Shown: positions 10,942 to 22,273, counted from the stretch's first letter. The stretch: 64,000 nt of DNA from Closterium sp. NIES-65 (GCA_948144175.1 CANXME010002275.1:1926001-1990000); one strand, 5' to 3'. Numbers and translations are program-made. The notes: generated by a model from the sequence alone, not told the origin.

Positions 10942-12456
10942 ATGACTAATAAAGACGCCCTCACCTTTGCGACACTGAACGTGAACGGTTTAGGTGACCG
11001 GCTGAAGCAAGCTAGAGTTCATGACTGGGCTAGAAAGACAGCAGACTTCTTAGTTTTGACAGACACTAGGCTAGCCTCCAGCCACCCTTACTGGACCTCT
11101 CTCACCTCCTTTAGCACTGCGGCGGCCTCGGCGCAGACGAAGGCAGGGGGGGTAGCTATCCTTTGTAGAAATCCGCACTTCAGCCTCCGCGACGTAGTAG
11201 AGCATCCCTCCGGTAGGATCCTGCAGGCATGCGCATATAGCCAAGTTTTCGAGTTAGTCTTATTAGCAGTTTACTTTCCTGCCGACTCAACTTCTAGAAA
11301 CGCTTTTGTTGCGCATACCCTGGGCCCGGTCATTGACCAGATCCCTCCTTCGTCTCACCATATTATAGCAGGGGACCTCAACTTAGTTGAAAACCCGCTC
11401 CTAGACAAATCGTCCAAGCTTGGCTCCTCTTATGAGAACGACCATCTCTTCCGCCGCTGTAGCGCTTTTCAAATCTCTGACGCATTCCGCACGCTCCACC
11501 CTAGGAAACGGGAGTTTACCTTCCACTCAAGAGCGAAAGCTGCCAGTTCCCGAATCGACCGCATCCTCCTCTCCCGCTCTCTTTTACCACATCTGGACAC
11601 CACCGCGCATGACATGCCAGAAGAGACTATCTCGGACCATGACTTCGCTATAAAGATTGGGTTAAGACTCCACCTTAAGACTAGATCTGGCCCAGGTCTC
11701 TGGAGGCTCTCGCGTGCCATGATAAACAAGCTGGGTGTTAGAAAGATAATAGAATCTACGGTTAATAGGACGCGTGTTAAGGACGGTACTCCTTACCTCA
11801 CGTCTCAATGCCGGGCTCAGGTCCTATGCCCGCGAGGAGAGGAAGCGGGTTCGGGCGACCACATCGCATCTGGCGGATATCGTGGCGCGGTTGAAGCAGG
11901 AGGCTATGGCTGACCCACATGGCTTTGCTCATGGTGATCTGCTGGAGGCCAAGTCGAAGTAGTTGAAGGAGTACGTGGCCTCGAGAAGGGAGCACAGGTG
12001 CTGGCAGGGACAAAGGAGGAGCTGGTGGGGGAGATAGCCTCGAGCATCTGACAGCAAAAATCCAGGCTCGGAAGGCCAAGACTCTGATCTCAGAACTGCA
12101 CGTAGACAGGAAGGTGATATTGGGCACTAAAGGGATCCTAGGTGCGGCGTCGGCCTACTTCTCAGGCATTTTCGGTGAAGATCGTCGTAATAGCTCCAAG
12201 AAATGGACACCGGCTCCATGTAGTAAGCTCTCCTCAGTCGCAACGGAGAGCCTTGTTACGGATTGGACGGAGGGGGAAGTGAAGGTTGCTTTTAAGGCGA
12301 TGGCGGCGCACAAGTCCCGGGGCAGTGACGGCTTGCCAAAGGAACTCTTTGAGACGCACTGGGACGTGCTGGGGGGTAGCTTCATGGAGCTGGCGCGGGA
12401 TTTTGCCGACACTGCCACGCTACCTGCGGAAACAAAAGAGGCGGTTACCATCCTTC
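10942..12456 (+). pseudogene. LINE ORF2 first part: APE-type endonuclease and start of RT
   Basis: The ATG at 10942 gives MTNKDALTFATLNVNGLG, the N-terminal motif of AP-like endonucleases. The catalytic landmarks follow: LVLTDTRL, the GGVAIL strand, IIAGDLNLVE (GDxN), SSRIDRILLS and ETISDHDFA (SDH). Nicking by this domain starts target-primed reverse transcription. The frame is lost at about 11790-11810 and shifts again before about 12114, where the RT entry (SRGSDGLPKELF) is readable up to the A3 insertion. It is non-functional as it stands. Confidence 0.9.
12452..12456. repeat. A3 target-site duplication, left copy (CCTTC)
   Basis: The same five bases recur at 19850-19854, immediately after the 3' LTR of A3. 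LINE RT coding resumes directly after them in the same frame. Confidence 0.93.
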
Positions 12457-12582
12457 TGTCAGGCATATCTGCGCTAGTCTGTGTAGGCTGTAGTGGGGCA
12501 GTTCATATGGGGTACAACACTTTAGGGTTTACTACTTGTACTCCTCATTTTGCTCAATGCATTCATTCCTCGTTTCTCATCA
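12457..12582 (+). repeat. A3 5' LTR (126 bp)
   Basis: It starts TGTCAGGCATATCTGC and ends CTCATCA, with primer site TGGTATCAAAGCAGG next. It is 123 of 126 identical to the 3' copy. Confidence 0.95.
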
Positions 12583-12596
12583 TGGTATCAAAGCAG

Positions 12597-12612
12597 GTTC
12601 CCTAGTGGGAAC
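12597..12612 (+). promoter_or_regulatory. PBS-proximal RNA hairpin of A3
   Basis: GTTCCC and GGGAAC form a 6-bp stem around the loop TAGT, starting at the end of the primer site. Equivalent hairpins stand at the same place in A4 (39732-39747), A5 (45105-45120), A8 (54740-54755) and, with a different stem sequence, A6 (52477-52492). Confidence 0.6.
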
Positions 12613-12649
12613 GATTCCTAGGGCCCACCACGATATTTTTTCCTGCCCG

Positions 12650-13550
12650 GAGCGCGCTTCGCTCCTGCCCGAGTCGCGCTCTACGACCCCTCCCGCCGCC
12701 CTTACGGCCACTTACGGCCCCCCCGCGTCGCCCGTCGACTCCCCTCGCGGCGCCCTTACAGCCCCTTACGGCCTCGTCGCCGCCTCGTCTAGGCCCCTTA
12801 CGGCCCCGTCGCCGCCCCGTCTAGGCCCCTTACGGCCCCGTCCCCGCCTGTCTGGGCCCCTTACGGCCCAGTAACGGCCCCGTCTAGGCCCCTTGCGGCC
12901 CCTCTGCGGCCCCGTCTAGGCCCCGTGCGGCCCCCCTCTGCGGCCCCGTTGCGGCCCCTTGCTGCACCTCTGCGGCCCCGTCGCCGCCACCTGCGGCCCC
13001 GTCGCCGTCACCTGCGGCCACCCCGCCGCCACCTGCGGCCCCGTCGCCACCACCTGCGGCCCCGTCGCCGCCAACTGCGGCCACGCAGCCGCCACCTGCG
13101 GCCTCGCCGCCACCTGCGGTCCCGTCGCCGTCACCTTCGGCCCCGTCGCCGTCACCTGCAGCCCCGTCGGCCTCCCCTAGCGGCCACGTCGCCGCCCCTA
13201 CTGGCCCTGTCACCGCTCAGCCCCCCAGCGACCGAGCCGCCGAGCAGCCCAGCAGCCGAGCCGCCCAGCAGCCACGCCGCCCAGCAGCCGAGCCGCCCAC
13301 CTACCGAGCAGCCGAGCCGCCCTGCAGCCGAGCCGCCCAGCAGCCTAGCCGCCCACCTGCCGAGCAGCTGAGCCACCCAACAGCCGAGCCGCCCAGCAGC
13401 CGAGCCGCCAAGCAGCCAAGCCGCCGAGCAGCTGAGCCGCCCACCAGCCGAGCCACCGAGCCGCCCAGCAGCCGAGCCGCCCAGCAGCTGAGCCGCCCAG
13501 CCGCCGAGCCGCCGAGCCGCCCTACTGTCGATCCGCTGCTGTTCCTACTG
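12650..13550. repeat. A3 leader minisatellite
   Basis: The LTR-proximal part is CTTACGGCCCCGTCTAGGCCC-like units. The middle is an array of CGTCGCCGCCACCTGCGGCC-like units. The gag-proximal part (about 13220-13530) is made of GAGCCGCCCAGCAGCC-like units. The Pro/Arg-rich open frames here are repeat by-products. Confidence 0.9.
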
Positions 13551-13582
13551 GTGAGCTAACTCCCTACTAGACCACTGTAGTC

Positions 13583-14990
13583 ATGGCTACCCCCAGTGTC
13601 CTTACTTTTGATGCTGAGGGCCGTGTCGTTGACTTTGAGGTCTGGGTCGATGACCTCCAGCTGTTCCTCCAGTGCGATAGGGCAGACGGCCTCTCTCTGT
13701 TCGACCTCACCTCGGGTGCCTCCCCTGCCCCGCCTGCTACTGCTGACAGCACTGTTCGCTCACAGTGGGCGACACGCGATGCTGCTACCCGTCTTGCTGT
13801 GCGTCGCCACTTACCGACCACTGAGCGTGCACACTTTAGCCAGTACAAGAGTGCTCAGACCTTGTACGACGCTGTAGTTGCACGCTACTCTTCCCCTGCC
13901 ACTGCTGCACTGAGCCGCCTCATGCTACCGTACCTCTTCCCTGACCTTGCTGCCTTTCCCACAGTCGCTGACCTCATTACGCACCTCCGCACTAGTGACA
14001 CTCGCTACTACGCTACGCTTCGTGCTGAGTTCTGCGCCAAGAACCCCCCCCCCATGTACATCACCCTCTACTACATAGTCACCCGGCTCCCTGACTCTCT
14101 CCGCGTAGTCACGGACCACTTCCTTTCAGTTTGCCCCACCACTCTCACCGTTGACCTCCTCGAGAAGAGCCTCCTAGCAGCAGAGAAGAGCATAGTCGCT
14201 GTAGGAGCCTCTCGTGGTGACCCTCGCACCCCCGTCTTTGAGGGGTGTTCCCCCTCCCCCCTCTTGCCCTCTGTTGCTTCTGCTGCTGCGGCCGACCTCG
14301 TTGGTTTCGAGTCGGTCGGCGCTGCGTCTACCCCTAGCGGGAGACGCCGCATCGACAAGGGCAAGGGGGGCAAGGGCGCTGGAGGGGCTGGCGGGGGCGG
14401 TGGAGGTGGTGGTGGAGGCAGTGGAGGGGGTGGGGGTGGTGGTGGGAGTGGTGGCGGGGGTGGCGGCGATGGCGGCAGCAGTGGAGGCGGAGGAGGCGGC
14501 GGTGGTGGCAGAGGGAGCGGAGGCGGCAGAGGTGGCGGAGGAGGCGGAGGTGGAGGAGACGGCGCAGGCGGCGGCGGCAGCGGTGGTGGAGCGGGTCGCG
14601 ACTCTGCAAAGAGGAGTGGGTCAGGTGGTGGTCCGCACCAGCAGCAGCAGAGTGGTGTGACTCTCTCCCCTCAGCAGCTTTGTGAGTGGTACGCTGCGCG
14701 TCAGCGCGGTGGGGGTGCTGGTCCCTGCACTTACGTCCTCCGTACCGGCGACCGAGCTGGTGAGCAGTGCAAGGGCCCGCACTCCACCCAGCACTGCTTC
14801 GGTCGCTTGACGGACGCATGGCGTCGACAGTTCCCTGAGGCGTCAGAGATCCCTCGCTCGGGAGATCTGTCTAGGGCGGGGGTTGCCATCTTTGATCTTG
14901 ACTATGATGCTATCCTTGCTGCCATGTATTATGTGTCTACTAGTGTTGAGGGTGACTGTTACCTGTGTGTACCGCCTGACCCGGGCATTG
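13583..14990 (+). pseudogene. A3 gag region (copia-A reference copy)
   Basis: The start ATG at 13583 gives MATPSVLTFDAEGRVVDFEV. A UBN2-like body runs to about residue 215. It is followed by a Gly/Ser tract (about 14380-14600), a short Gln run, the segment LSPQQLCEWYAARQRGG, and a Cys/His motif C-x13-C-x3-H-x4-C at 14726-14797 in place of the usual C-x2-C-x4-H-x4-C knuckle. Protease follows in the same frame, as in Ty1/copia generally. It is part of a broken element. Confidence 0.9.
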
Positions 14991-17900
14991 AGGCCACTGC
15001 TCTAGGTGCTGGTGAGACTGCTGCTCTAGGTGCTAGTGCGTCTTCTGCCCCAGGTGCTAGTGCGTCTGCTGCCCCAGGTGCCAGTGAGTCTACTCTCTCA
15101 GGTACTACGTCGGCTCAGGCCTTACACACCTTCACCCTTGACTCGGGTGCGTCCCGCTCCTTCTTTCGAGACCGCACCACTCTTACGCCGCTCAGTCGGC
15201 CGGTTGCAGTCTCCCTGGCGGACCCCTCTGAGGGTCCTGTCCTTGCTAGCTTCTCCACTGTCTTACCGTGCCCGGCAGCCCCCTCTGGCACCCTGTCAGG
15301 TCTCTACCTCCCCTCGTTCTCTACAAACTTGGTGAGTGGAGTGGACCTACAGGATAGGGGGGTTGACCAGCTCACTCCTGCGAGTCAACGGGTGACCCAC
15401 TGCACGTGTGCTCCGACAGGCCGACACTTGGCCACGTTCACCCGTCGGCCAGGGTCGAGCCTGTACACCCTTACTACTGAGTCTCCTCCGGCTACTGAGT
15501 CTGGCCAGGTAGCTGCGTCGAGTCAGGTGTTTGCTGCAGCGTCCAGGTCTGGTCCTGAGTCTGCTCCCTGCTCGTGTCGTCTCCTGTCCCACCAGACTCT
15601 CCTCTGGCACCACCGCCTTGGTCACCCCTCCATGCCTCGTCTCCGAGGCATGGCCTCCCGTGTCCTTGTCTCTGGTCTCCCCCGGTCTCTCCCTCCCCTA
15701 CCTCCGGGGCCTGCCCCTACCTGCGTCCCCTGCGTCGAGGGGCGTCAGCGCGCCGCCCCTCACTCCTCCGAGTTTCCTCCGACAGAGGCTCCGCTGCAGA
15801 CTCTCCACATGGACGTGTGGGGCCCCGCCCGCGTCCGTGGACAGGGACACGAGCGTTACTTCCTGTTGGTGGTTGACGACTACTCATGTTACACCACAGT
15901 CTTCCCCTTGCGCAGCAAGGGTGACGTCACTGAGGTGTTGATCGACTGGATCCGCGCAGCTCGTCTCCAGCTCAGAGAGAGTTTCGGCTCGGACTTCCCT
16001 GTTCTGCGGCTGCACTTGGACAGAGGCGGGGAGTTTTGCTCTGCCCTTCTGGGAGCCTTCTGTCGGGCACAAGGCATCCGCCAGACCTTCACGCTTCCGG
16101 CCTCTCCACAACAAAATGGGATTGCTGAGCGCCGCATTAGCATGGTCATGGACGTCCCTCGTACGTCCATGATCCATGCGGCTGCCCCCCATTTTCTGTG
16201 GCCGTTTGCGGTTCAGTACGCGGCGCATCAGCTCAACCTTCAGCCCCGAGTCTCCTTGCCAGAGACCTCCCCCACCTTGCGGTGGACGGGGAGGGTTGGC
16301 GATGCGTCTGCGTTTCGGGTCTAGGGATCTCGGGCGTTTGTCCGCGACTTGTCTGCGGACAAGCTATCCCCCCGTGCTGTTCCGTGCGTCTTCCTCGGCT
16401 TCCCCCCTGACGCGCCTGAGTGGCAGTTTTACCACCCCACCTCGCGCCGTGTTCTGTCCTCCCAGGACGTCACCTTTGACGAGTCGGTGCCTTACTACCG
16501 TCTCTTCCCCTACCGCGCTGCGCCCCTTCCCCCGCCGCCGCTCTTCCTTGCGCCAGGTCCTCCCCCGGTAGACCCCCTCCCCCCTCAGGGTCCTGCCCCG
16601 TCAGGTGTGTCCCAGGTAGACGCAGTCGAGCCTGTCGAGGTCGCTGTTGACTGTGGTGCTACCAGAGGTGCTGAGCCTGCGGGTGCCGGGTCTGGAGGTG
16701 CTGAGCCTGCGGGTGCTGAGTCTGGGGGTGCTGAGCCTGGGGGTGCTGAGACTGGGGGTGCTGAGCCTGGGGGTGCTGAGTCTGGGGGTGCGGAGCCTGG
16801 GGGTGCTGAGCCTGGGGGTGCGGAGCCTGGGGGCGCTGGGTCTGCTCGTGTGGCCGCCGGCGGTGCTTCCTCGAGGCGGGAGCCACTCTCTCCGCAGGAG
16901 CTGCGCGAATGGTTTGCCCGGCGCTGGAGTCGTGCTGCTGGAGCTGGAGGCACTACTGTTGCTGCTGGTTCCGGGGGTGCTCGTACTGGCAGTACTGGAG
17001 GTGCTGGGACTGGGGTGCTGCTAGAGCTGCTGGAGTTGGTCCTGCTGGAGCTGCTGGCAGTGCTGGAGTTGCCGGTCTTGCTGGAGTTGGTACTACTGGA
17101 GCTGCTGGAGCGGGAGCTTCTGGGGGTGTTGGCGCTGGCGTTTTTGCTGTCGCTGGTGAGTCTGAGGGTGCTGGCGCTGACGCTGTTGGAGCTGTAGGTG
17201 CGGCTGGCGCTGGTGCTGCTGCTGGGGGTACTGGTGCCGTCCCTGCTGGTTCAAGAGGCGCTACGCGGCCGAGGCCGTACTTCGTTCCGCTCCTTGAGCA
17301 GGTTCTTGGTCTCCCGCCCTCTACTAGTCCTGCTCCTCCCTTAGAGTGTCCACTGCCCGTCCAGTCGCAGTCAAAGTTACAGCCCGCCTCCCCTCTTCCT
17401 GCTCCTTCTCCCTACACTGGTCCTACTGGAGGTCTTGCTGAGCGTCGTGAGCCTGTGTCTCGTCCTGCGTTGCCTGTTCGCACTGCTCGCACTAGTCGTC
17501 GTGTTCCGCGTCCTCCTGCGGTTCCAGGCACACACCAGATGGCACTGCGTCCTTCCACTGCTCCTCTGCGTGTCCCGTTGCCGTCTCCTCCAGAGTCCTC
17601 TCTTCTTGTCCTTCTTGACCCTAAGTCTGACTCTCTTCGTGCTGCCAGTCCTACTGTCACGCGTCTCCTGGCCACTGTTGTCACTGAACCTTCCTGTGAG
17701 TCCACTGCTGCGTCTGCCTTAGTGGCTGAGCTTGTCGACTTCGCTCCTCGCTGTCGTCTAGACTAGGCCACTAGTCTTGTTGCTGAGTCCGAGTCTGTCT
17801 GTCCTCCGTCCGTCGGGGGTGGGTGTGCTCTTAGCACGGACGTCCTTGAGGACAGTCAGGAGGAGTTCCAGTGTTTTGCCACTGCTTTGCCCCATCTCCT

Positions 17901-19524
17901 GTCCACGCTGATTGCCCCTGAGGGAGACCCGGATGCACCAAACATCCTGACTCCTCGATCGTACGCTGAGGCGATCGAGGGTCCCTACTCCTCTCAGTGG
18001 CAGTCAGCCATGGACGCAGAGATGGCTTCATGGAAGTCTACAGGCACCTACATCGACGAGGTTCCCCCACCTGGGGCGAACATCGTCAGTGGCATGTGGA
18101 TTTTCAGGGTGAAGCGGCCGCCGGGTTCTCCGCCTGTCTTCAAGGCGCGTTACGTGGCTCGAGGCTTCAGTCAGCAGCAGGGAGTTGACTACTTTCAGAC
18201 CTTCTCTCCCACACCGAAGATGACCACTCTTTGGGTGCTGCTGCACATAGCCGCTCAGCGCGACTACAAGCTTCACTCTCTTGACTTTAACACAGCTTTC
18301 CTGCAGGGCAGCCTGCACGAGGAGATCTGGCTGCGCCGCCCACCTGGCTTCACTGGGTCGTTTCCTCCTGGTACCCTGTGAACCCTCCGGCGGCCAGTCT
18401 ACGGTCTCCGCTAGGCGCCCCGTGAGTGGCACGACACACTGAGGACTACACTTGCGGCTCCTGGGTTTGCTCCTTCCACAGCCGACCCGTCGCTGTTTCT
18501 GCGCACCGACACCTCTTTGCCGCCGTTCTACATCCTCGTGTACGTCGATGACTTGGTCTTTGCCACTACTAACATTGCTGGACTCGCTCACGTGAAGTCC
18601 GAGCTGCAGAAGAGACACACGTGCACAGACCTGGGTGAACTGCGCAGCTACCTTGGCTTGCAAATCACCCGGGACAGAGCACAGCGCACCATTACCCTGA
18701 CTCAGTCACACATGGTGCAGCAGGTCCTTCAGCGCTTCGGCTTCACGTACTCCTCGCCTCAGGCCACTCCTCTGTCTACTCGCCACTCGCTCTCAGCTCT
18801 GCCTTCGGATGAGTCCGTAGAGCCGAGTGGCCCATACCCAGAGCTTGTTGGCTGCCTCATGTACCTGATGACCTGTACACTACCTGACCTTGCATACTCT
18901 CTTAGCATCTTGGCACGCTATGTTGCTCCTGGGAGACACCGAAAAGAGCATATGGCTGCAGCGAAGAGGGTGTTGCGCTACGTGTGCAGTACGTCGGGCA
19001 TGGGGCTTGTGCTGGGAGGGCAGAGTCCAGTGGTCCTCACAGGTCACGCAGACGCTTCTTGGGCTGACGACCAGGCTACGCAGCGGTCGTCACAGGGTTA
19101 CACCTTCAGTCTTGGCTCCGGCTCTGTTTCGTGGCGGTCTTCTCGCTCGTCTTCTGTTCTCGGCTCCAGCTGTGAGGCTGAGATCTACGCGGGGGCCATG
19201 GCTGCACAGGAGCTATGCTGGCTCACCTACCTGCTAATTGACCTAGGAGAGCCGCCTCGTTCTCCTCCAGTGCTGTACGTAGACAACAAGGCCATGCTGG
19301 CCTCTTGTTGGGAGCACAGACTAGAGCACAGAACGAAGCACATTGCTCTTCGCTACTTCCTGGCTCGTGAGCTGCAGCAGCGTGTTCAACTCCGCCTCAC
19401 CTACGTGGCCTCTGAGGCCAACACTGCTGATATCTTTACCAAGGCACTTCCGCCTTGTGATCATCAGCGCTTCTGTGCTATGCTAGGTCTTGTGCCTACT
19501 TGGCCTCACTTGCTCACTTCTTGA
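14990..19524 (+). pseudogene. A3 pol region: protease, integrase, RT, RNase H
   Basis: Domains in order: protease with DSGAS near 15140; integrase zinc site (HHRLGH and CVPCVEG, about 15610-15740); integrase core with LHMDVWGPA near 15800, LHLDRGGEF and QQNGIAERR near 16120; a repeat linker (16650-16860); RT with GMWIFRVKRPP near 18090 and YVDD near 18540; RNase H with GHADASWADD, CEAEIYAGAMAAQE and ANTADIFTKAL. The order integrase before RT defines Ty1/copia. It is broken in several places and treated as a fossil. Confidence 0.92.
16655..16850 (+). repeat. 15-bp coding minisatellite between integrase and RT of A3
   Basis: About a dozen near-perfect units of GGTGCTGAGCCTGGG encode GGAEP/GGAES/GGAET repeats. 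The same array, with different copy number, lies in A6 (48170-48400), A8 (58965-59215) and A4 (about 35985-36200). Confidence 0.9.
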
Positions 19525-19723
19525 CCTTGTTTGTACTGTACTCTTTCTATACTTGCACTTGCTTGTTTACCTTTATATATATGATCTTGCATGTGACCTG
19601 GCCTTGTGGCCTTGCTATTGTGCTCGTACTGTGTGGTGACGTTGTGATCCACCCTGAGCTTGCTTTGCTTTGCTTGACTGGTCTTGTGACCCCTTGTTCT
19701 CCCCCACTTTGCCTATGGGGGTG

Positions 19724-19849
19724 TGTCAGGCATATCTGCTATAGTCTGTGTAGGCTGTAGTGGGGCAGTTCATATGGGGTACAACACTTTAGGGTTTACT
19801 ACTTGTACTCCTCATTCTGCTCAATGCATTCATTCCTCGTTTCTCATCA
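19724..19849 (+). repeat. A3 3' LTR (126 bp)
   Basis: It follows the polypurine tract CTATGGGGGTG. It ends CTCATCA, then the CCTTC duplication. Confidence 0.95.
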
Positions 19850-19854
19850 CCTTC

Positions 19855-22161
19855 TACACAAGAAGGGGGAGAGAGAGTCGCTGAACAACTACTGCCCGAT
19901 CACCTTGCTGAATTTCTCTTACAAAGTGCTAGCGAGGGTGGTAGCGGATCGCATTAAGAAGGTCTTGCATCAAGTCATATCACCGGAGCAGTACAGTTTA
20001 ATTCCTGGTCGCAGACTGTCGGACACAGTCGCCTTGGTCGCGGATGTTATCGACGCCGCGAAGCACGGAAGCGAGGACTGGTACCTGCTCCTAGTTGATT
20101 TCCAGAAAGCCTTCGATTCTGTGTCCCGGGACTTCATCTTCAGGGTGCTTCGTAGCATGGGTTTCCCGGAGCGCTTCGTTTCCTGGGTGGAGGGCCTACA
20201 CAGTGGCACATCAACCAAGTTACTGATTAATGGCTGGCTTAGCGAGGGTCTGCAGGTGCGGTCGGGTGTTTGCCAGGGCTGCCCTCTGGCCCCCTACCTC
20301 TTCCTCTGCGTGGTGGAACCCCTGGCACAGATGGTGGAACGGCGGAAGTTGGGTCTGAGTTTGGCGGGGCAGATTTTGGCGTACCTGGGGTACGCCGATG
20401 ACACGACACTGATCTTGCAAGGGAAGCAGCAAATCAAGAAAGCGGTCAGGAAAGACTTGGTGATGCCTTTAGGGGTGAACCGCACTCACAACCCGATCTC
20501 GTTAGAAGGCTTCAAGTGGGCTGGCGTGGATGAAGCAGAGCGTCTGCTGGGGATCTGGATCACGCCGGGAGGTAGTTGCCTTCCCACCTGGGAGAAGGCA
20601 GTGGAGTGCATCACTGATAAGTTAACGAGATGGAAGCAAAAGTACTTGACGGAATCGGCGAGTTCGGGGGTGGTCAACAGTTACATCTCACCTCTGATCT
20701 CGGTCCAGGCGCAGGTGTTCCCTCCCCCCCCTGAGATATGGCTGGAAATTTCCAGGTTGCTACACAACTTCGTGTTGGCCAACCAAGCGTCTTCAGCGAA
20801 GGCCTTTATACTCTGGAGTCGGGAGTTAGTGTATCTGCCCAGGGTCTTGGGGGGGGCTTGGAGTGCGGGACCCCGGAATCCTCCTGCCGTGCTTGGCGGC
20901 GAGACGAGCAGGGCTGATGGCGACGGAGAAAAACCTGCTCAAGTAAGACATTGCAAAGAAGGCAGCAGAGCTTCCTTTGGGATTAGACTCCTTTCTGGCG
21001 CACAAGAAGCTTCTGCGGCACTGGAAAGGTCAAAGCGAGAGGTGGAAGGCGATCTGCGGGTGTATCCTGGAGTCCCCGCTCGGTGAGCGCCCCCTGGCGG
21101 TCGACGCTGCAGACATCGCGCGGGAGCCGATCGTTTTCAGCCGTAGAATCTTGCTCGGAGGGACGAATCCAATCGGTGGGCAAAAAGCAACGGAGCGCCT
21201 CTGGAGTTGGCGGCTGGGGCAACTGATGCAAATTGATGCAGACGGGGTCCCTGTTTTAAAGTCGCTGGAGGTTCTGACGAGGGAGTTGGGCGGAGATAAG
21301 GCGTCAGCAAAAATGGCGTTGAAGGCTCTAGAGCTTGCTCCGGAAGCCTGCGAACGTCACTACTGGCAGCTGGCAGGGAGAGCTCGGCTGCCTCACAACA
21401 GCAGGGAATACCCTACGTCTCGCATGGGAGGATTATCCCCCTGAATCACATGAGGAAGTTCTGGGGAGCGGGGCTGCCCTCAAGCAAACGTCTGAAGTGG
21501 GAGGGCAAATAAAGTGGAAAATAAAATTGACTGGAAGCGGGTGGTGGACGTGCGAGACTCGCTGGTCATCCCCAACCGGCCACGTAACGTGCTGCTAAGG
21601 ATTCATGCCCTGAATCTGCAAGTCGGGGAACGGGTGGCTTTTTTTGCCTGCAAAACGGCCTGCCCGTACTGCGGGGAAGATGAAACCCTAGAGCACTGCC
21701 TCTATGAGTGTCCTCCTATCCAGGTGGTGGTCTCAGCCATCAAACGGGCCCTGCGCATGCTGAATCCGGCACGTCACATTTCTTGTCTGGGGGACCTGCT
21801 GTTCAAACGTCCGGGCACAAAATCGACTTTCCGGGAAGCAACTCTAACGGCGATTAGGCTGCACCAGTTGTGGCTGGAGCGGTGCGATGCTGTTTTTCGG
21901 GGCAGCAAATTCAGAGCGCGCAGAGTACTTCGGAGGATTGAGAGAGCTTTTTACATGCACGCGAGCATTTATACGAGGCAATCAAGCGGGAAGGGCCTGA
22001 TGCACCTTCGGCTTGGGCGGGGAAGGAAGGTTCTACAGTTGCCGGAGGCGGAGCAACGGTTTCTTGGCAAGATACGGGTCCCAGATGAGAAGAGGTGGAC
22101 GTGGACAACAGCTTTTGCGGCGATCTGGTCCAATCCGAGAAGGGCACGAGGCCCTGCATAA
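19855..22161 (+). pseudogene. LINE ORF2 second part: reverse transcriptase and C-terminal zinc motif
   Basis: This continues the RT interrupted by A3. Motifs: NNYCPITLLNFSYKVLA; the SPEQYSLIPGR block; LLVDFQKAFDSVSRDF (catalytic Asp); GVCQGCPLAPYLF; and the catalytic LGYADDTTLIL near 20395. Downstream lies a C-terminal Cys/His motif, CPYCGEDETLEHCLYEC, near 21660-21715, typical of L1-like ORF2. The frame is lost in a G-run near 20860, a stop follows near 20945, and the frame changes again between about 21410 and 21515. TAA at 22159-22161 ends the readable frame. No RNase H domain was seen. Confidence 0.9.
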
Positions 22162-22273
22162 GTACCTGGGATGGCTTCTGCCATGGCCTCTAGCACAGTT
22201 ACGACTGTCTTTGGTTTGCTAGACTTGTTCACTCGGTATATCTTATCAAATTAATTTTTATTTTTTTTAAATA
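22162..22273 (+). other. LINE 3' UTR and T-rich tail
   Basis: After the ORF2 stop, 112 bp end in AATTAATTTTTATTTTTTTTAAATA and then the target duplication CTCGTGTACG. Most L1-like copies end in poly-A. This one ends in a T-run with a short AAATA end. Confidence 0.7.

Larger units (their letters stand above)
12457..19849 (+). mobile_element. Ty1/copia element A3 (copia-A), complete ends, inserted in LINE ORF2
   Basis: A 7393-bp plus-strand copia element with 126-bp LTRs at both ends, the CCTTC duplication, an initiator-Met-type primer site (12583-12596), a minisatellite leader, gag from 13583, protease near 15140, integrase 15590-16200, a GGAEP-repeat linker, RT about 17990-18900 with YVDD near 18540, RNase H about 19030-19500 and a polypurine tract (GCCTATGGGGGTG, 19711-19723). 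The LTRs differ at 3 of 126 positions, so it is fairly young. All parts are present. It is broken, with about five breaks. Confidence 0.95.
8943..22273 (+). mobile_element. L1-like LINE with two ORFs, interrupted by A3
   Basis: This non-LTR retrotransposon inserted in the A2 reverse transcriptase. Its own sequence is 8943-12456 plus 19855-22273, about 5.9 kb, so it looks near full length. Order: 5' UTR (8943-9496), ORF1 (9497-10832), ORF2 with APE endonuclease (from 10942), RT, a C-terminal zinc motif ending at 22161, and a 112-bp 3' UTR. The 3' end is T-rich (TTTTTATTTTTTTTAAATA) and not a clean poly-A. A perfect 10-bp duplication flanks it. ORF2 carries roughly four or five frame disruptions besides the A3 insertion, so this copy is dead. 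Confidence 0.93.

Noticed and set aside
16198-16410. Second-frame proteins overlapping integrase
   Set aside because: These are off-frame shadows of the copia-A integrase, repeated at the same place in A6 and A8.
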